A DNA stretch of 64,000 nucleotides from an uncultured Lachnospira sp. (GTDB lineage Bacteria; Bacillota; Clostridia; Lachnospirales; Lachnospiraceae), in NCBI GenBank assembly GCA_910587485.1, contig CAJUKN010000015.1, positions 25,467 through 89,466 on the forward strand. The letters run 5' to 3'. Both the position numbers and the translations under genes were made by a program. This document shows positions 8,030-17,292 of this stretch, piece after piece (position 1 is the first letter of the stretch; every line of letters starts with the position of its first letter). The notes beneath the pieces were generated by a model. The model made no database searches, was not told the origin of the DNA, and was given only the letters and a program-made list of their open reading frames with translations.

Positions 8030-9112
8030 TTAAAACTTCCTCAACACCGCATTTCTAAAAAATGAATCAACAGCTACTTTATATTCGTCAAGATGATTCG
8101 CTTTTTTTATATTTAAAAATTCTCGTTCTTTTACATCAAAAGAAGTTCTAAGGTACTTCCACACTTCTTTCATTTTATGACAAGCATTGGTTTCGCTTTT
8201 TAATGTTTCTATATAACCTACAAGCAGCTCATTTAAAAATGCTTGAAGTCTTTTTATTTCGTTTTTATCTGTCTGACTACTAAAATCTTTACTTGTATCA
8301 TTATTTTTTTGTTGTGCAATATTTTGTTTTACATCATCTCCTATTGGATTGATTTCTTTTTGTTTCCTATCAACTTTTTCCTGTTGTACATTCTGTTTTA
8401 TCTGGTCTATCATAAAAGGCGCGCCTACAAACCCTCTGCCAATCATTACATTTTCAAGTTCTGGAAATTTTTTTTCTATTACCTTTAAATTTTCCACTGT
8501 AAAAATATCGCCATTATAGCACAATGGATTGATACTTTTCTTTATTGCCTCTGAAAATGCTTCTAGGTTTGGCAAATTATTATAGTAATCCTTTTGCACA
8601 CGTGGGTGTATAATCAATTCTTTCAATGGATATTGATTATATATTGTAAGTAAATAATTAAATTCTTCTGCTGATGTTATCCCAATTCTTGTTTTAACTG
8701 ATATATGAATACTTTGCAATTCTTTCTCTTTAAAAATTTTATCTAAAAATCGGTCTAATTCATCTGGTTTTGCAAGAAATCCTGCACCGCGAAACTTGCT
8801 TACTACTGTGCCAGAAGGACACCCCATATTTAAGTTGATTTCCTTATATCCGAGTTCTAACAATAATCTTGCGCCACACAAAAAATAAGTGTAATCATTT
8901 GCCATTACCTGTGGAACCGCATAAATACCAATATTGTTCATAGGGTCTATATCTTCTCGTTCCCTTGATGTATAGCCTCCTGTTTTATTGGGTGATATAA
9001 ATGGAATAAAATATTTATCAATCTTACCTTTCCCATAATATTTTTCATATGTATTGCGAAAAACATAACCTGTCAGCCCTTCCATTGGAGCCATATATAT
9101 TTTTTTAATCAA
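8030..9112 (-). CDS. tRNA-dihydrouridine synthase family protein
   Basis: A 360-residue FMN enzyme reducing uridine to dihydrouridine in tRNA. Signs are IYMAPMEGLTGYVFRN at the N-terminus, LGYKEINLNMGCPSG with the catalytic cysteine, FRGAGFLAKP with the FMN-phosphate/lysine region, KTRIGI, and MIGRGFVGAP. It is a divergent Dus rather than a standard DusB. Between residues about 245 and 295 it carries a low-complexity Q/K/N-rich insertion (from QQEKVDRKQK to QTDKNEIK), probably a surface loop. The TTG start overlaps the TGA stop of the ABC exporter gene; ATG at codon 7 is an alternative. Confidence 0.85.
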   Translation of the reverse strand: MIKKIYMAPMEGLTGYVFRNTYEKYYGKGKIDKYFIPFISPNKTGGYTSREREDIDPMNNIGIYAVPQVMANDYTYFLCGARLLLELGYKEINLNMGCPSGTVVSKFRGAGFLAKPDELDRFLDKIFKEKELQSIHISVKTRIGITSAEEFNYLLTIYNQYPLKELIIHPRVQKDYYNNLPNLEAFSEAIKKSINPLCYNGDIFTVENLKVIEKKFPELENVMIGRGFVGAPFMIDQIKQNVQQEKVDRKQKEINPIGDDVKQNIAQQKNNDTSKDFSSQTDKNEIKRLQAFLNELLVGYIETLKSETNACHKMKEVWKYLRTSFDVKEREFLNIKKANHLDEYKVAVDSFFRNAVLRKF

Positions 9113-10923
9113 TCTAATTCAACCTTTCCAGTGTAAAGTTCATAATAACGCCCTTTCATATCCATAAGCTGCTCATGCGTTCCACGCTCAATAATCTCAC
9201 CATGCTCAAGAACCATAATAGCTTTAGAATTGCGGATTGTAGATAGCCTATGGGCAATAACAAGTGTTGTCCTATCCTGCATTAATCTATCCATTCCTTC
9301 TTGAATTTGACGTTCTGTTATTGTATCCACAGAACTTGTCGCTTCATCTAATATCAAAACAGGGGCTTTTGATAGGGCGGCTCTCGCTATATTTAAAAGC
9401 TGTCTCTGCCCTTGACTTAAATTTGCACCATCCTTCTCAAGCACTGTATTATATCCATCGGATAATCTCTTGATAAAATAATCGGCATTTGCCGTCTTTG
9501 CTGCTGCAATCACTTCTTCGTCTGTAGCTTCCAGTCTTCCATATCGGATATTTTCCATTACTGTTCCTGTAAATAAATGTGTATCTTGCAGTACTAATGC
9601 AATATTTTCTCTTAACTGCACCCTGTTCATGGTATTGATATCAACACCATCTAAGAAAACATGACCACTCCACACATCATAAAACCGATTAATCAGATTG
9701 GTTATTGTGGTTTTTCCTGCACCTGTTGAACCTACAAAGGCAATCTTTTGACCTTTTTTAGCATATAAACAAATATCTTTTAATACAGGCGTATCCTGCC
9801 GATAACCAAAAGTTACATGCTCCATAATAAGCTCGCCAGAAATCTTTTCAACAGAAACACCTGACATATCCTCCTCTTGCATATCCATCACAGCAAACAC
9901 ACGCTCCGCTCCTGCCAACGCTGAAAATATCGTATTCATCTGCATAGTAATCTCATTGATAGGTCTTGAAAATTGTCTTGCATAAGTGACAAAAATGGCA
10001 AGTCCCCCAACATCAAATCCCTTTAAAACACATAATATACCGCCAATTGCTGCTGTAAGCGAATAATTTGCCTGCCCCAAATTGCCTACGGTCGGACCCA
10101 TAATGCCGCCAAAAAACTGTGCTTTTATCTGTTTATCTTTTAAATCATAATTATATTTTTTAAAGGTCTCAATTGCTTCAGCTTCATGGTTAAACACTTT
10201 AACAACACGCTGCCCGCTTATAGTTTCTTCTATATAACCATTAAGCGCACCAATAGACTGCTGCTGTGCCGCATAATACTTTCGGCTTTTTGAAACTAAA
10301 AATCGTCCTGTACATATAATTAATGGAATCATTACAAAAGTTATCATTGACAAAATGATATTTGTATATATCATCATACTAAATGTGCCAACTAATGTCA
10401 TCATGCCAGAAAGAAGCTGTACTGCTGTATTGTTTAACATCTCTCCCACAACATCAACATCATTTGTAAAACGGCTCATCAAATCTCCTTTGCTGTTTTT
10501 ATCAAAAAAGGAAATTGGCAGCTTCTGCATATGAACAAATAAATCTTTTCTCAATCGCACCAATGCATCTTGTGATACATAAAGCATTAATTTGGCTTGA
10601 ATATAGGTAGAAGCAACACCAAACAGATATACCAAAAGCATAACAATAAGTGCTGCAATAAAACCTTTTATACCACCATTTTCATCAAATTCTACAATAT
10701 GCTTATTAATAATAGGTCTTAACATATAGGAAGCAGCAAGACTGCTGACTGTACTTATCACCACACAGCCTAATGCACCAAACAATGCTGCTTTTGTATT
10801 GCTCATATATCGAAACAATCGTAGAATAGTTTTTTTGGCATCCTTTGGTTTTTCTTTTTTGGCACCACGATTTGCACCACCTGTACCACGCATTGCACCT
10901 GTCACTCCACCCATTGGCGGCAT
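9109..10923 (-). CDS. ABC exporter half-transporter (permease-ATPase), second subunit
   Basis: A 604-residue type IV ABC exporter half. About 35 Gly/Arg-rich residues are followed by six membrane segments (about 45-330) and an ATPase domain. The ATPase has Walker A GSTGAGKTT, Q-loop LVLQDTHLF, signature LSQGQRQLL, Walker B VLILDEATSSVD and the H-loop in VIAHRLSTI. All catalytic residues are intact. The partner gene lies four bases upstream on the same strand. Such heterodimers are usually drug or lipid exporters; the cargo cannot be read from sequence. The GGGAGGTGA site decides the ATG at 10923. Confidence 0.9.
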   Translation of the reverse strand: MPPMGGVTGAMRGTGGANRGAKKEKPKDAKKTILRLFRYMSNTKAALFGALGCVVISTVSSLAASYMLRPIINKHIVEFDENGGIKGFIAALIVMLLVYLFGVASTYIQAKLMLYVSQDALVRLRKDLFVHMQKLPISFFDKNSKGDLMSRFTNDVDVVGEMLNNTAVQLLSGMMTLVGTFSMMIYTNIILSMITFVMIPLIICTGRFLVSKSRKYYAAQQQSIGALNGYIEETISGQRVVKVFNHEAEAIETFKKYNYDLKDKQIKAQFFGGIMGPTVGNLGQANYSLTAAIGGILCVLKGFDVGGLAIFVTYARQFSRPINEITMQMNTIFSALAGAERVFAVMDMQEEDMSGVSVEKISGELIMEHVTFGYRQDTPVLKDICLYAKKGQKIAFVGSTGAGKTTITNLINRFYDVWSGHVFLDGVDINTMNRVQLRENIALVLQDTHLFTGTVMENIRYGRLEATDEEVIAAAKTANADYFIKRLSDGYNTVLEKDGANLSQGQRQLLNIARAALSKAPVLILDEATSSVDTITERQIQEGMDRLMQDRTTLVIAHRLSTIRNSKAIMVLEHGEIIERGTHEQLMDMKGRYYELYTGKVELD

Positions 10924-10927
10924 AATT

Positions 10928-12664
10928 TCACCTCCCTACAGCAGCATTTCTAAACTGCACTTCGTAGATTTCTTTATAAATTGCACAAGACTCCACTAAT
11001 TCATCATGCGTTCCTAAACCTGCAATTGTTCCATTGTCTAAAACCAATATCTTATCGGCTTCCATAACCGATGTAATACGCTGTGCTATAATAATTTTTG
11101 TCATGGATTTATATTTATGATATAACGCATCCTTTATATAACGTTCTGTAGCTGTGTCAACTGCGCTTGTAGAATCATCTAAAATCAATATTTTAGGCTT
11201 TTTAATCAACGCTCTTGCAATACATAATCGCTGTTTCTGACCGCCTGAAACATTTGCGCCGCCCTGCCCCAATTTTGTATTATAACCTTCCTTAAAATGT
11301 TCTATAAATTTATCTGCCTGCGCATGTGAGGCTGCTAATTGAACATCTGCCTTGCTTGCTTGCTTATCACCCCATTGTAAGTTTTCATATATACTGCCTG
11401 AAAATAATGTATTTTTTTGAAGTACAACGCCTATTCCATCACGAAGATTTTTTAATGCGTAATCTTTTACATCAATTCCATCAATTAAAATCGTTCCTTT
11501 ATCAATATCATAAAGACGTGGAATCAAGGAAACCAATGTTGTTTTGCCACTGCCAGTCAAACCAATAATCCCCAATGTCTCACCTGCATTTAGCAAAAAA
11601 TTAATATCATCTAATATCCACTCATTGGAATCTTTGTAATATTTAAAAGAAACATGTTGAAATTCAATACTTCCCTCTTGAATCAATACATCTTTTCTTT
11701 TGGCAATATCATCTGTCAAATCAATCGTTTCATCTAAAACTTCACTGACACGCCGAAAAGAAGCAATTGCTCTCGCCCAGTTAATAAAGACCATAGACAT
11801 CATTGTCATACTTCCCATAATTTGGGTAATATAATTGACAAAAGCGGTCATATCGCCTACTTTCATATCTCCAACAATAATCATATTGCCTCCAAACCAT
11901 ACAACTGCTACTGTTGTAAGATTTAATGCAAGCGTCATAATTGGCTGATACTTTATCATAATGCCCATAGACTCCATATTTTTCTCTTTTAAATCTCGAT
12001 TATGGTCATCAAATTTTACTTCTTCAAAATCATTACGAACAAAGGATTTAATCAATCTTATATTAACAAGCCCTTCCTGAATACAAGAATTTAACTTATC
12101 AAGACTATTTTGAAGTCTTTTAAATCTTGGAAATGCTTTTTTCATAATAATGACTATGGATATACTTAACACTGGAACAACAATAAGAAAGATACATGCA
12201 AGCTGCGGACTCATAACAAATGCCATAATAATGGCACCAATCAGAATACCCGGTGAACGAAGACACGCTCTTAATGTTTGCATAATCATATTTTGTATCT
12301 GTGTAATATCATTGGTAAGTCGTGTAATCAGCGAACCTGTACTAAACTTATCAATATTATTAAAAGAAAATTTTTGTATTTTTTCAAATAAATCCATGCG
12401 CAAGTCTGTTCCAAAATTCATGGCGGCGTTGGCGGCAAACCATGCTCCTAATACGCCCCCAACTGCCATAATAACAGCACCAAAAGCCATACATAAACCC
12501 ATTGTAATAATATAAGGTATATCATGGTTGGCAACACCATTATTAATTATTTGGGCAAGCAGCCATGGCAAAACGACATCTCCTATCACTTCTACAAGCA
12601 TAAAAGATGGACCTAAAATATAATATTTTATATAAGGTTTTATATACTTTATAAATCTTTTCAT
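10928..12664 (-). CDS. ABC exporter half-transporter (permease-ATPase), first subunit
   Basis: A 578-residue half exporter: six membrane segments in residues 1-310, then ATPase motifs Walker A GLTGSGKTT, VSGGQKQRLCIARAL, Walker B ILILDDSTSAVD and IIAQRITSV. Walker B ends in Asp-Asp instead of Glu, and the H-loop His is Gln. This is therefore the degenerate ATP site of a heterodimeric exporter, matching the canonical partner downstream. The start at 12664 follows AGAAATGGGGAT; the 11 extra upstream codons of the open frame lack a ribosome site. It is first in an operon with the second half and Dus. Confidence 0.9.
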   Translation of the reverse strand: MKRFIKYIKPYIKYYILGPSFMLVEVIGDVVLPWLLAQIINNGVANHDIPYIITMGLCMAFGAVIMAVGGVLGAWFAANAAMNFGTDLRMDLFEKIQKFSFNNIDKFSTGSLITRLTNDITQIQNMIMQTLRACLRSPGILIGAIIMAFVMSPQLACIFLIVVPVLSISIVIIMKKAFPRFKRLQNSLDKLNSCIQEGLVNIRLIKSFVRNDFEEVKFDDHNRDLKEKNMESMGIMIKYQPIMTLALNLTTVAVVWFGGNMIIVGDMKVGDMTAFVNYITQIMGSMTMMSMVFINWARAIASFRRVSEVLDETIDLTDDIAKRKDVLIQEGSIEFQHVSFKYYKDSNEWILDDINFLLNAGETLGIIGLTGSGKTTLVSLIPRLYDIDKGTILIDGIDVKDYALKNLRDGIGVVLQKNTLFSGSIYENLQWGDKQASKADVQLAASHAQADKFIEHFKEGYNTKLGQGGANVSGGQKQRLCIARALIKKPKILILDDSTSAVDTATERYIKDALYHKYKSMTKIIIAQRITSVMEADKILVLDNGTIAGLGTHDELVESCAIYKEIYEVQFRNAAVGR

Positions 12665-12877
12665 AAAATCCCCATTTCTGCATAAACTTTTGCGCAAGGA
12701 ACTATCATATATTCCTTTTTCTTAATGTGATATTCAAAAAAACTATAGATTTTTTAAAACTTTGTGTCAAGCAATGTGAAGACACAATACTTTTTATAAA
12801 ACTTCTTATAATTAAGTATATCAAAATTTTTTTCATAATGTCAAAGCGAAAAATTTTATTTAAATCATTATTTTATC

Positions 12878-12906
12878 TTGTTACTTTTTATAATATATGA
12901 TAAAAT
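12878..12906 (+). promoter_or_regulatory. Predicted sigma-A promoter of the ECF S-component gene
   Basis: TTGTTA (12878-12883) and TAAAAT (12901-12906) are separated by exactly 17 bases. The expected start near 12913 leaves a leader of about 180 bases before the coding region. Confidence 0.6.
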
Positions 12907-12912
12907 TTCTTA

Positions 12913-13092
12913 GAATGTCATTCGTAATGAAGACATATCTTAAACAAGCCAATTGTAAAAAGACAGTATGCTTTACAAACTGTCCTTATGTTGACAAGCG
13001 ATATCGCACTTTTCGAGGTATCCTTATGTCAACAGTAATTTTTCATGGCGCAAAAGAACTGACCTTTAAGGCAGTTACTAAGGAGGCACATT
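12913..13092 (+). promoter_or_regulatory. Folded mRNA leader, candidate riboswitch
   Basis: Four stems can be seen by eye. ATGTCATT pairs with AATG..GACAT. GACAGT pairs with ACTGTC, in competition with TTGTAAA/TTTACAA. GTTGAC pairs with GTCAAC around a GATA/TATC inner stem. AACTG.CCTT pairs with AAGG.CAGTT immediately before the AAGGAGG ribosome site. I see none of the conserved cores of the FMN, TPP, cobalamin, THF or preQ1 riboswitches. A 71-codon frame crosses it (12897-13112) but looks like chance. Confidence 0.45.
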
Positions 13093-13728
13093 ATGAAAAC
13101 AAAACAATTTAACACTAAGTTCTTTGTAGAACTTGCTCTGATGATAGCCATTATCATCATTATGTCTTTTACCCCGCTAGGCTATATTAGACTGCCCGGA
13201 CTAAGCATTACATTTTTGACGGTTCCAGTTGCAGTAGGGGCGATTGTCTTAGGACCTATAGGTGGACTTATCTGTGGTGCTGCATTTGGACTCACCAGTT
13301 TTTATCAAGCATTAACAGGAGGTTCCGCTTTCACAGCAGCACTTTTAGGTATCAATCCTTTAGGAACAGTATTTCTTACCATTATCCCAAGAGTTTTAGA
13401 AGGTTTACTTACAGGTCTTATTTTTAAAGCACTACATAATAATAAAAAAATCCAGAAAATTTCTTATTATATTGCTGCTTTTTGTTGTCCTGTACTAAAC
13501 ACATTATTATTTATGAGCAGCCTTGTTGTTATCTTTTACCACACAGAGTATATTCAAGGCATGGTAACAAAATTTGGCGCTACTAATCCATTTCTTTTTG
13601 TTGTTGCGTTTGTTGGAATACAGGGAGTGATTGAAGCAGGCGTATGTTTTGTTATTGCCAGTATTATATCAAGAGTGCTGTATCCAATTGTAAAAAAAGA
13701 CCAAATACCAGTTACTACTAAATCGTAA
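13093..13728 (+). CDS. ECF-type vitamin transporter substrate-binding (S) component
   Basis: A 211-residue integral membrane protein with about six helices. The pattern PLGYIRLPGLSITFLTVPVA then GAIVLGPIGGLICGAAFGLT and NPLGTVFLTIIPRVLEGLLTG matches PF12822 ECF S-components, which bind a vitamin and pair with a shared EcfAAT energising module. Pantothenate/folate-like S-components come closest to mind, but the ligand cannot be fixed by reading. EcfA/EcfT genes are not in this window, as expected for group II systems. AAGGAGG seven bases ahead fixes the ATG. Control by the folded leader upstream is likely. It is followed by hairpins at 13748 and 13831. Confidence 0.8.
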   Translation: MKTKQFNTKFFVELALMIAIIIIMSFTPLGYIRLPGLSITFLTVPVAVGAIVLGPIGGLICGAAFGLTSFYQALTGGSAFTAALLGINPLGTVFLTIIPRVLEGLLTGLIFKALHNNKKIQKISYYIAAFCCPVLNTLLFMSSLVVIFYHTEYIQGMVTKFGATNPFLFVVAFVGIQGVIEAGVCFVIASIISRVLYPIVKKDQIPVTTKS

Positions 13729-13747
13729 AAATATTTTTATTATAAAA

Positions 13748-13768
13748 AAGAGTTGTTGCGCAACTCTC
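13748..13768 (+). terminator. Short hairpin after the ECF S-component
   Basis: GAGTTG/CAACTC arms with a four-base loop (AAAGAGTTGTTGCGCAACTC) follow the ECF gene. No clear T-run follows, so it may act with the stronger terminator at 13831. Confidence 0.45.
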
Positions 13769-13830
13769 ACAAGTTCATAAAACAAAGTTTATTATAAACT
13801 TGCTAATGGATTAAACTTTCCTATAAAATA

Positions 13831-13875
13831 ACACCCATTGAAAAACGGCTATCTTTCAATGGGTGTTTATTTTTT
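13831..13875. terminator. Strong bidirectional terminator
   Basis: ACACCCATTGAAA pairs perfectly with TTTCAATGGGTGT, followed by a T-rich run on the plus strand and preceded by A-rich bases for the minus strand. It separates the convergent ECF and MATE genes. Confidence 0.8.
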
Positions 13876-15223
13876 ATAGTTCTTCCTGCTTATTTAAACC
13901 ACGTAACATAGGAATTGCAAGCAAGATTGCAAGAATCGTTGTACATATATCTGAACCAGTTTGTGCATACAATAAACCAGTAAGTCCCCACAAATGATTA
14001 AATAAATATAAAAAAGGAATATAAAACAGACATTGGCGTCCAAGATTGATAAGCATTGCTCTTACTGCAGAGCCAATTGCCTGAAACGTGGACATAAATG
14101 TCATCTGTATTGCCATAAATGGAACAATCCAAGCATATGCCCTTAAAAAAGCAATCCCTACCTCAATAATTTTTTCATCACTTGTAAATGCTCTCATAAA
14201 AGCAGGTGACAACCAGATAAATGGTATCAGAATCACAAGGCACAAACATGTACCTGACAATATCGTAAATCTCATAGCTGATTTTAAACGCTTAATCTTA
14301 CCTGCGCCATAATTATATCCCGCAAAAGGCATATATCCAGAAACATAGCCAATTGTAATCATAAATACCATACTAATCATTTTTCCGGCAACTCCATATG
14401 CTGAGATAACATAATCTCCATATCCTGCTGCCAAATTATTTAATATTACATTAGACAAGCTCATAATAATTTGAGAAATAGAATTTGGCAGCCCAATTTT
14501 TAATACTTCTTTAAAAATCCTTGCACTTGGACGAAAATCTTTTGGCTTTATAGAAAGAGAAGTATGTCCTTTTACAAATACACATATGTAATAAATCACT
14601 GCAAAAAAATTCCCAATAACCGTTGCCCATGCTGCTCCAGCTGCCCCTTGATTTAATACTAATATAAATATTGGGTCAAGCACAATATTCAACATTGTAC
14701 CAATTATCATCCCAATTACAGCTTGTTTTACTTTTCCTTCTGAACGCAATAATGCTGGCAAGATAATCTGTAATATCATAATACAACTAAATCCAATAAT
14801 TACTTTTAAATAAGCCCTTGTAGGCTCAATTGTATCCTGACTAGCCCCTAATATATTTAGAATTGGATTTATGAATAAAAAACATAAAACTGTCATCACT
14901 AAAGTTACAATTATGGAAACATACACAGAAACAGCACTTGTTCTGCGTGATTCTTCATTTCTTCCAGCTCCAAGACAACGTGAAATATAAGATGGCGCAC
15001 CATTTCCAAAAATATTTCCAACTGCCTGTATTACCATAAAGACTGGAAATGCTAAAGAAACTGCTCCCAACTGAATTGGGTCATCTAACATTCCAATAAA
15101 ATAAGTGTCTGTTAAATTATAAATCAAACTGACAATAGTGGATAACACTGTAGGAATCGCTAGTTTTAAAATTGTTCTTGGAATGGGTGCATTACCCATT
15201 AATTCAAAATTTTCATTATTCAT
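13874..15223 (-). CDS. MATE family efflux transporter
   Basis: A 449-residue MATE protein with twelve predicted membrane helices. Its family features include LMGNAPIPRTILKLAIPTVLS at the start, IGTMLNIVLDPIFILVLNQGAAGAAWATVIG, and YVSGYMPFAGYNYGA. Such proteins exchange Na+ or H+ for drugs or metabolites. ATG at 15223 follows GGAGGGAAAA; the longer open frame to 15292 only reads dispersed repeat copy D. A divergent TetR regulator with a palindrome in the shared gap suggests local repression. No other partner gene is linked. Confidence 0.9.
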   Translation of the reverse strand: MNNENFELMGNAPIPRTILKLAIPTVLSTIVSLIYNLTDTYFIGMLDDPIQLGAVSLAFPVFMVIQAVGNIFGNGAPSYISRCLGAGRNEESRRTSAVSVYVSIIVTLVMTVLCFLFINPILNILGASQDTIEPTRAYLKVIIGFSCIMILQIILPALLRSEGKVKQAVIGMIIGTMLNIVLDPIFILVLNQGAAGAAWATVIGNFFAVIYYICVFVKGHTSLSIKPKDFRPSARIFKEVLKIGLPNSISQIIMSLSNVILNNLAAGYGDYVISAYGVAGKMISMVFMITIGYVSGYMPFAGYNYGAGKIKRLKSAMRFTILSGTCLCLVILIPFIWLSPAFMRAFTSDEKIIEVGIAFLRAYAWIVPFMAIQMTFMSTFQAIGSAVRAMLINLGRQCLFYIPFLYLFNHLWGLTGLLYAQTGSDICTTILAILLAIPMLRGLNKQEEL

Positions 15224-15250
15224 ATAAAAATTTTCCCTCCTTATTATAAT

Positions 15251-15285
15251 AGTCAAGTAGATATTTGCAATTGACTTCGCTACTT
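15251..15285 (-). repeat. Dispersed intergenic repeat, copy D
   Basis: On the minus strand it reads AGCGAAGTCAATTGCAAATA then TCTACTTGACT, the right-hand part of the family core. It lies just upstream of the MATE ribosome site. Confidence 0.5.
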
Positions 15286-15445
15286 TTTTCATTTTTAACT
15301 ATAAAAAATAACAATTAAATATTCATTTCATATACTCTAAAAGACATATGTTGATTATTTATTGCTTTTATATTATAATATACAAAAATATAAGCAACAA
15401 TGGTCAACTTTTTTGTGATGTTGTTTAAACCACACCATTTTAAAA

Positions 15446-15465
15446 TTGTGGCTTAAATTCCACAA
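15446..15465. promoter_or_regulatory. Candidate TetR operator palindrome
   Basis: TTGTGG and CCACAA arms enclose CTTAAATT, 30 bases before the TetR start. A further CCACA lies at 15430. The dyad lies between the divergent MATE and TetR genes, the usual place for such an operator. Confidence 0.45.
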
Positions 15466-15495
15466 AGAAAAAGCGAAGCAGAAATGAGGGAAAAA

Positions 15496-16080
15496 ATGAA
15501 AAAAGAACCAAAAAATGACCTTCGTTATATTAAAACAGAAAAACTAATTCAAAAAACCTTTCGAGATATGATTCTGGAAATGGATTATACTCAAATTACA
15601 ATCAGAGAACTAACAGAACGAGCAAAAATAAACAGAAAAACATTTTATTTGCATTATACTTCATTGGATAGCCTGTTAGCCGTATGTCAGACAAAATTAT
15701 ATGATGAGTTTCTACAATCCATATCTGACATTCATCTTCCTACAGACTTAGAAAAACTGATACGTCATATATTCACCTTATGGAATATTCCTGATGAGGC
15801 AAACAGAAAAATTTTATATAGTCGTGGAAACTTCCCTATTGGCAAAAGTCCGGGAGATTATGCAAGAAAAGCAATATTTCGTCTTGGCTGTTCAGATGGT
15901 TATCTCTCAAAATATACTACAAAACAAATTGAATTAATTGATGCTTACCTAAATGGAATCTTTACTTTTATTCATTACCAATGGGAAACCAATAACCGAG
16001 AAATGTCATTTGAAGATGTTGTAAGTCTTACTACACAACTTATTTCACATGGATTTCTATCTTTGGATTTACAAGTATAA
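15496..16080 (+). CDS. TetR/AcrR family transcriptional regulator
   Basis: A 194-residue regulator. The N-terminal HTH has the signature KLIQKTFRDMILEMDYTQITIRELTERAKINRKTFYLHY with recognition helix RKTFYLHYTSLDSL; the C-terminal ligand domain resembles the TetR_C subgroup of DhaS-like proteins. GAGGG five bases before ATG at 15496 makes this a better start than the ATG four codons earlier. Divergent from a MATE exporter, which it probably represses; the inducer is unknown. Confidence 0.85.
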   Translation: MKKEPKNDLRYIKTEKLIQKTFRDMILEMDYTQITIRELTERAKINRKTFYLHYTSLDSLLAVCQTKLYDEFLQSISDIHLPTDLEKLIRHIFTLWNIPDEANRKILYSRGNFPIGKSPGDYARKAIFRLGCSDGYLSKYTTKQIELIDAYLNGIFTFIHYQWETNNREMSFEDVVSLTTQLISHGFLSLDLQV

Positions 16081-16180
16081 ACTATCACGCCTTTGTAATC
16101 TTCTTGTAATCTATACTTTATTATAAAATGCAGCAATTCAACTAAAGCATAAATAAATTCCCTTTTTTACTCTAAATCGT

Positions 16181-16209
16181 TTGAAAATCACTTTTACATG
16201 CTTTATAAT
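16181..16209 (+). promoter_or_regulatory. Predicted promoter of the DHH phosphoesterase gene
   Basis: TTGAAA (16181-16186), 17-base spacer, TATAAT (16204-16209). About 110 bases of leader follow, containing a small AACAGT/ACTGTT hairpin. Confidence 0.6.
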
Positions 16210-16323
16210 ATTAACAGTTATATATAAGACTGTTGTATAAGCCTTGTTGCTTTGTATGACAGCCTTTAACGTCCTTGGAGAGGGAATTAATAACTACTAC
16301 TATATTTTGTGAGGAATTTACAT

Positions 16324-17247
16324 ATGCGATTAATAACTCGTTCTGATTTTGATGGACTTGCATGTGGAGCTTTGTTAAAAGAAGCTGGTATTATTGATAC
16401 ATGGGAGTTTGCACATCCAAAAGATTTACAAGATGGACTTGTAGAAGTAAATGAAAATGACTGTCTTGCCAATGTGCCATATGTTCCGGGCTGTGGACTG
16501 TGGTTTGACCATCATTCAAGTGAACATGAAAGAAACCAACTTGCTGGAAAATACAAAGGTGAAAGTCGTATTGCTCCATCATGCGCAAGAATTATTTATG
16601 ACTATTATGGCGGAAAAGAACGTTTCCCACAATTTGATGATATGATGATTGCTGTTGACAAAGTGGATTCTGGCAATCTTACTATTGATGAAGTGATGAA
16701 TCCTACAGGCTGGATACTTATCGGATTCCTTATGGACCCACGCACAGGCTTAGGACGATGGAGACAATTTACTATTTCTAATTATCAACTGATGATAAAG
16801 CTAATGGATGCTTGCCGTACCATGACAACACAAGAGATACTTGAATTGCCTGACGTTGTAGAACGTATTGAAATTTATAATGAACAGACTGAAAAATTTA
16901 AAGAGATGGTTCAAAAATACACACGTGTAGAAGGCAATGTTATTATATCCGATTTAAGAGGCGTAGACCCTATCTATACAGGAAATCGTTTTATGATATA
17001 CAGCATGTATCCAGAACAAAATATATCTGCTTGGATTGTAAGCGGACGTGGTGGAAAAGGCTGTTCGGCGGCCGTTGGGTACAGCATATTAAATCGAACA
17101 TCAACTGTTGATGTTGGAAGTTTGATGTTAAAATATAATGGCGGTGGACATAAAGCGGTTGGAACATGTCAATTTTCTGATGAAAATATGGATACAGAAC
17201 TTCCAAAAATGCTTACAGAGTTATGCTCTATGTCAAACGCACAATAA
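16324..17247 (+). CDS. DHH family phosphoesterase (exopolyphosphatase-like)
   Basis: A 307-residue protein beginning MRLITRSDFDGLACGALL, the DHH motif I variant, with LWFDHHSSEHER carrying the DHH metal-binding triad. The C-terminal DHHA1 glycine signature is KYNGGGHKAVGTCQF. Family members hydrolyse short nucleic acids, linear dinucleotides or polyphosphate with Mn; the exact substrate is open. GTGAGGAATT before ATG at 16324 fixes the start. It stands as a single gene with its own promoter and a long hairpin downstream. Confidence 0.85.
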   Translation: MRLITRSDFDGLACGALLKEAGIIDTWEFAHPKDLQDGLVEVNENDCLANVPYVPGCGLWFDHHSSEHERNQLAGKYKGESRIAPSCARIIYDYYGGKERFPQFDDMMIAVDKVDSGNLTIDEVMNPTGWILIGFLMDPRTGLGRWRQFTISNYQLMIKLMDACRTMTTQEILELPDVVERIEIYNEQTEKFKEMVQKYTRVEGNVIISDLRGVDPIYTGNRFMIYSMYPEQNISAWIVSGRGGKGCSAAVGYSILNRTSTVDVGSLMLKYNGGGHKAVGTCQFSDENMDTELPKMLTELCSMSNAQ

Positions 17248-17292
17248 TGGCTTAGTCCACAATAAGATAATTTTGTATACATAGATAAAAGT

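Noticed and set aside
7816..8058. 80-codon frame after the GNAT gene
   Set aside because: It runs through a terminator hairpin and into the end of the Dus gene; composition is not protein-like.
12897..13112. 71-codon frame with four cysteines ahead of the ECF gene
   Set aside because: No ribosome site, overlaps the ECF start, and the region is better explained by stems of an mRNA leader.
15224..15292. N-terminal extension of the MATE protein
   Set aside because: It reads repeat copy D; ATG at 15223 has GGAGGG ahead and matches normal MATE length.
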